From Streptomyces sp. PH10-H1 (GTDB lineage: Bacteria; Actinomycetota; Actinomycetes; Streptomycetales; Streptomycetaceae), in assembly GCF_030063355.1 (NCBI RefSeq), contig NZ_JASISZ010000031.1, positions 19,303 to 83,302 of the forward strand: DNA of 64,000 bases, read 5' to 3'. A program made the position numbers and the translations under genes. Every line of letters starts with the position of its first letter. Position 1 is the first letter of the stretch. The notes under the pieces were generated by a model that did no database searches, was not told where the DNA came from, and saw only the letters and a list, made by a program, of their open reading frames with translations. Shown piece after piece: positions 62,411 through 64,000 of the stretch.

Positions 62411-64000
62411 TCACTGTCCCGCGACTGTGAACCGGGACTGCTCTCTGAGCGCAGCCACCGCACCCTCCAGATCCGCGAGACGTGCGGCAAGGGTGGCCTC
62501 CGCGAGCCGGGTTGGCAATGCGGCGCTGAACTTGAGGCCGTTCAACGCACGCGCATCCACTGCGGGAAGACACAGCTGATCGATGGCCTCTGCAGTGGCC
62601 TTCCTCCATTCCGCGGGCGTCACGTCCTCGCGAAGTCGGATGCAGGTGTCCGTTGGCCTCTGGAGCGGATCGGCGATCGTGGCGAGTGTGGCGGCCAGGG
62701 TGGCGTTGGCCCGGTAACCGGCCCAGGTCCACCAGCGCACGTTGGTGTCACGCCCGCCCCTGACGATGACTGTCCCGTCCGGATGGACCAGTTCCGAGCT
62801 GCCTTCGCGTGCCTGGGTCACTGCAGCCGTGGCGCACACGGTAAAGGCAACCGGCGGGTCGGAGCCGAGCAGTACTTCTCTTGCCGCGCGGGTCAGTTCA
62901 TACGATGCGGTCCGGCCGGAACCTACTCCTCCCCAACGCGCTTTGCCGCCGCCATCGACCGGTTCGACGAAGCATCGCCGCCGGGACCAGTCGATATACG
63001 TCACCTGCCAGTTCCGTCCTGCAAGGAGCAGACGCCGAGGACCGGGCACCTCTTCTGTCAGTAGCGCGGGATTGGTCGTGCCGATCTCGGAGCGACCCGA
63101 CAGCACCGCGAATTCCGGAGCTGCCGTGAACACTGCAGTGAGATCCATGAAATGTCGGTACCCGAAGCGGCGTTCTGCTTCCGGACCAATGAAGAGCATC
63201 CCTCCGTCCTGATGCAGGAACCCCTCTTCAATCAGGTGACGCACGATAGGCTCGGCCGAACTTCCGAAGGGTCCGAGTCCTCCCCACCATTCCTGCCACA
63301 GTCGATCCCCGACTCGATGTTCCTGCAAACAGAGGGCCAGCACTTGTTGCGCGACAATGTGCCGCGGTTCCGGCGGAGCGACCATCGGCTCCACCCAGCC
63401 GCGCGACCACAACAGCAAGAGTGCTACTCACCGATCAGTCCCTCCTCGTCGACGGTGAGGAACAGGCAGTTGCGGGTGGAACCCGGGCGCCGGCCGGTGC
63501 GGCCAAGACGCTGGAGGAAGGAAGCCACAGTCCCGGGCGCATCGATCTGGATGACGCGGTCCAAGTCACCCACGTCGATACCCAGTTCCAAGGTGCTGGT
63601 TGAAACGATCACGCAGTCGCGCGCATCAGCGAAAGCTTCTTCCGCTCGGCGGCGTTCATCCACTGAAAGGGACGCGTGAGACAAGAAAGTGGTCACGCCC
63701 TTAGTGCGCAGGCTCTCTCCCAGCTTCTCAACCTGTCGACGCAATTCGCAGAACACCAGACGCTTCTCGCCTTGGTGGAGTGCTGCGATCACCGTGGCCG
63801 CGTTCTCCAGCGACCCAACATAGTCAACCTGAATGTCGCCGGGCGGTGGCAGCATCGGGGATTCCTCGCTCAGGCCTCGTTGTTTCACCGCGTTGGTCGG
63901 CTGAGTCTGTGCCCGTGATGTCGCTTTCGCCGGTCCCCGTGGGTGGTGTCGGGTAGGGCTGCGCGTCGGCTGTCGTGCCGGGGACGCTGGGTTCCACGGT
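62411..64000 (-). pseudogene. Lhr/DEAD-type helicase, frameshifted and cut by the window end
   Basis: The segment 63888-63424 encodes a helicase C domain: VDYVGSLENAATVIAALHQG, VIVSTSTLELGIDVGDLDRV (motif V) and QRLGRTGRRPGS (motif VI). It stops at a TAG at 63424-63426. The next piece (63418-62411) continues in another frame as ALLLLWSRGWVEPMVAPPEP and on through the long winged-helix/C-terminal region typical of Lhr-like helicases, to VAGQ. A -1 shift just before the TAG joins the two parts exactly, so the gene carries a single-base frameshift or a sequencing error. The N-terminal ATPase half lies beyond 64000 or is lost; 63889-64000 has no stop in this frame. Confidence 0.75.

Overview
The window is chromosomal DNA of a Streptomyces-like actinomycete. 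The base composition is very GC-rich, GTG starts are common, many adjacent genes overlap by 4 bp (ATGA/GTGA), and gene order resembles the conserved core of Streptomyces chromosomes: a ter gene group, then peroxiredoxin, DUF3052 and aceE, and further on fasR-fabD-fabH-acpP-fabF and a SCO2400-type protein. No rRNA, CRISPR array, intact insertion sequence or phage gene block was seen.

Layout. 1-7.4 kb: end of a DedA-type protein, a shortened DUF998 gene, an alpha/beta hydrolase, an orphan EshA-type family 2B encapsulin shell gene behind a near-perfect palindrome, a DUF4239 membrane protein with a Cys/His-rich cell-surface protein, a broken M24 peptidase, tRNA-Val, a coiled-coil protein and a zinc-ribbon protein. 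7.4-17 kb: a probable organophosphonate/phosphocholine scavenging region. It holds a single protein that fuses a gamma-butyrobetaine-hydroxylase-like 2OG dioxygenase to a PhnZ/TmpB-like HD oxygenase, a secreted phosphocholine-type phospholipase C, a GntR/UTRA regulator, a four-gene ABC importer and a HAD phosphatase. The fusion gene and the importer operon share a 15/16-identical motif in their promoters. 17-24 kb: methyltransferase, nucleoside-type kinase, then a ter-associated metabolite module (HAD, PRTase-TRSP-StiP fusion, CitE-like lyase). 24-28 kb: TerD, TerA-like, TerC-like, TerD, TerD. 28-35 kb: peroxiredoxin, DUF3052, pyruvate dehydrogenase E1 (aceE) and small membrane or unknown proteins, with two Crp-like sites. 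35-38 kb: MerR regulator with aldo/keto reductase, serine hydrolase, pirin. 38-44.7 kb: the fatty-acid synthase operon and its regulator FasR, a 3-hydroxyisobutyrate-dehydrogenase-like enzyme and DUF3145. 45-60 kb: SGNH lipoprotein, drug exporter, EI24 protein, GH3 beta-glucosidase with divergent TetR, Ohr, quinone-type reductase with divergent MarR, SCO2400-like protein, a heterodimeric ABC exporter, xylulokinase and a YtxH-like protein. 60-64 kb: two tRNA-Asn genes, a CAT-anticodon tRNA, a gene-poor gap, a VapBC toxin-antitoxin pair and a frameshifted Lhr-type helicase that runs off the window. This end looks like an accessory region beside tRNA genes.

How parts fit together. The most distinctive system is at 7.4-17 kb. 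The phospholipase could release phosphocholine or phosphonocholine head groups outside the cell, the ABC importer could take up the phosphonate or phosphoester, and the fused dioxygenase/HD oxygenase could hydroxylate the carbon next to phosphorus and then cleave the C-P bond. The shared operator-like motif is direct evidence for common control of importer and enzyme. The substrate is inferred, not shown.
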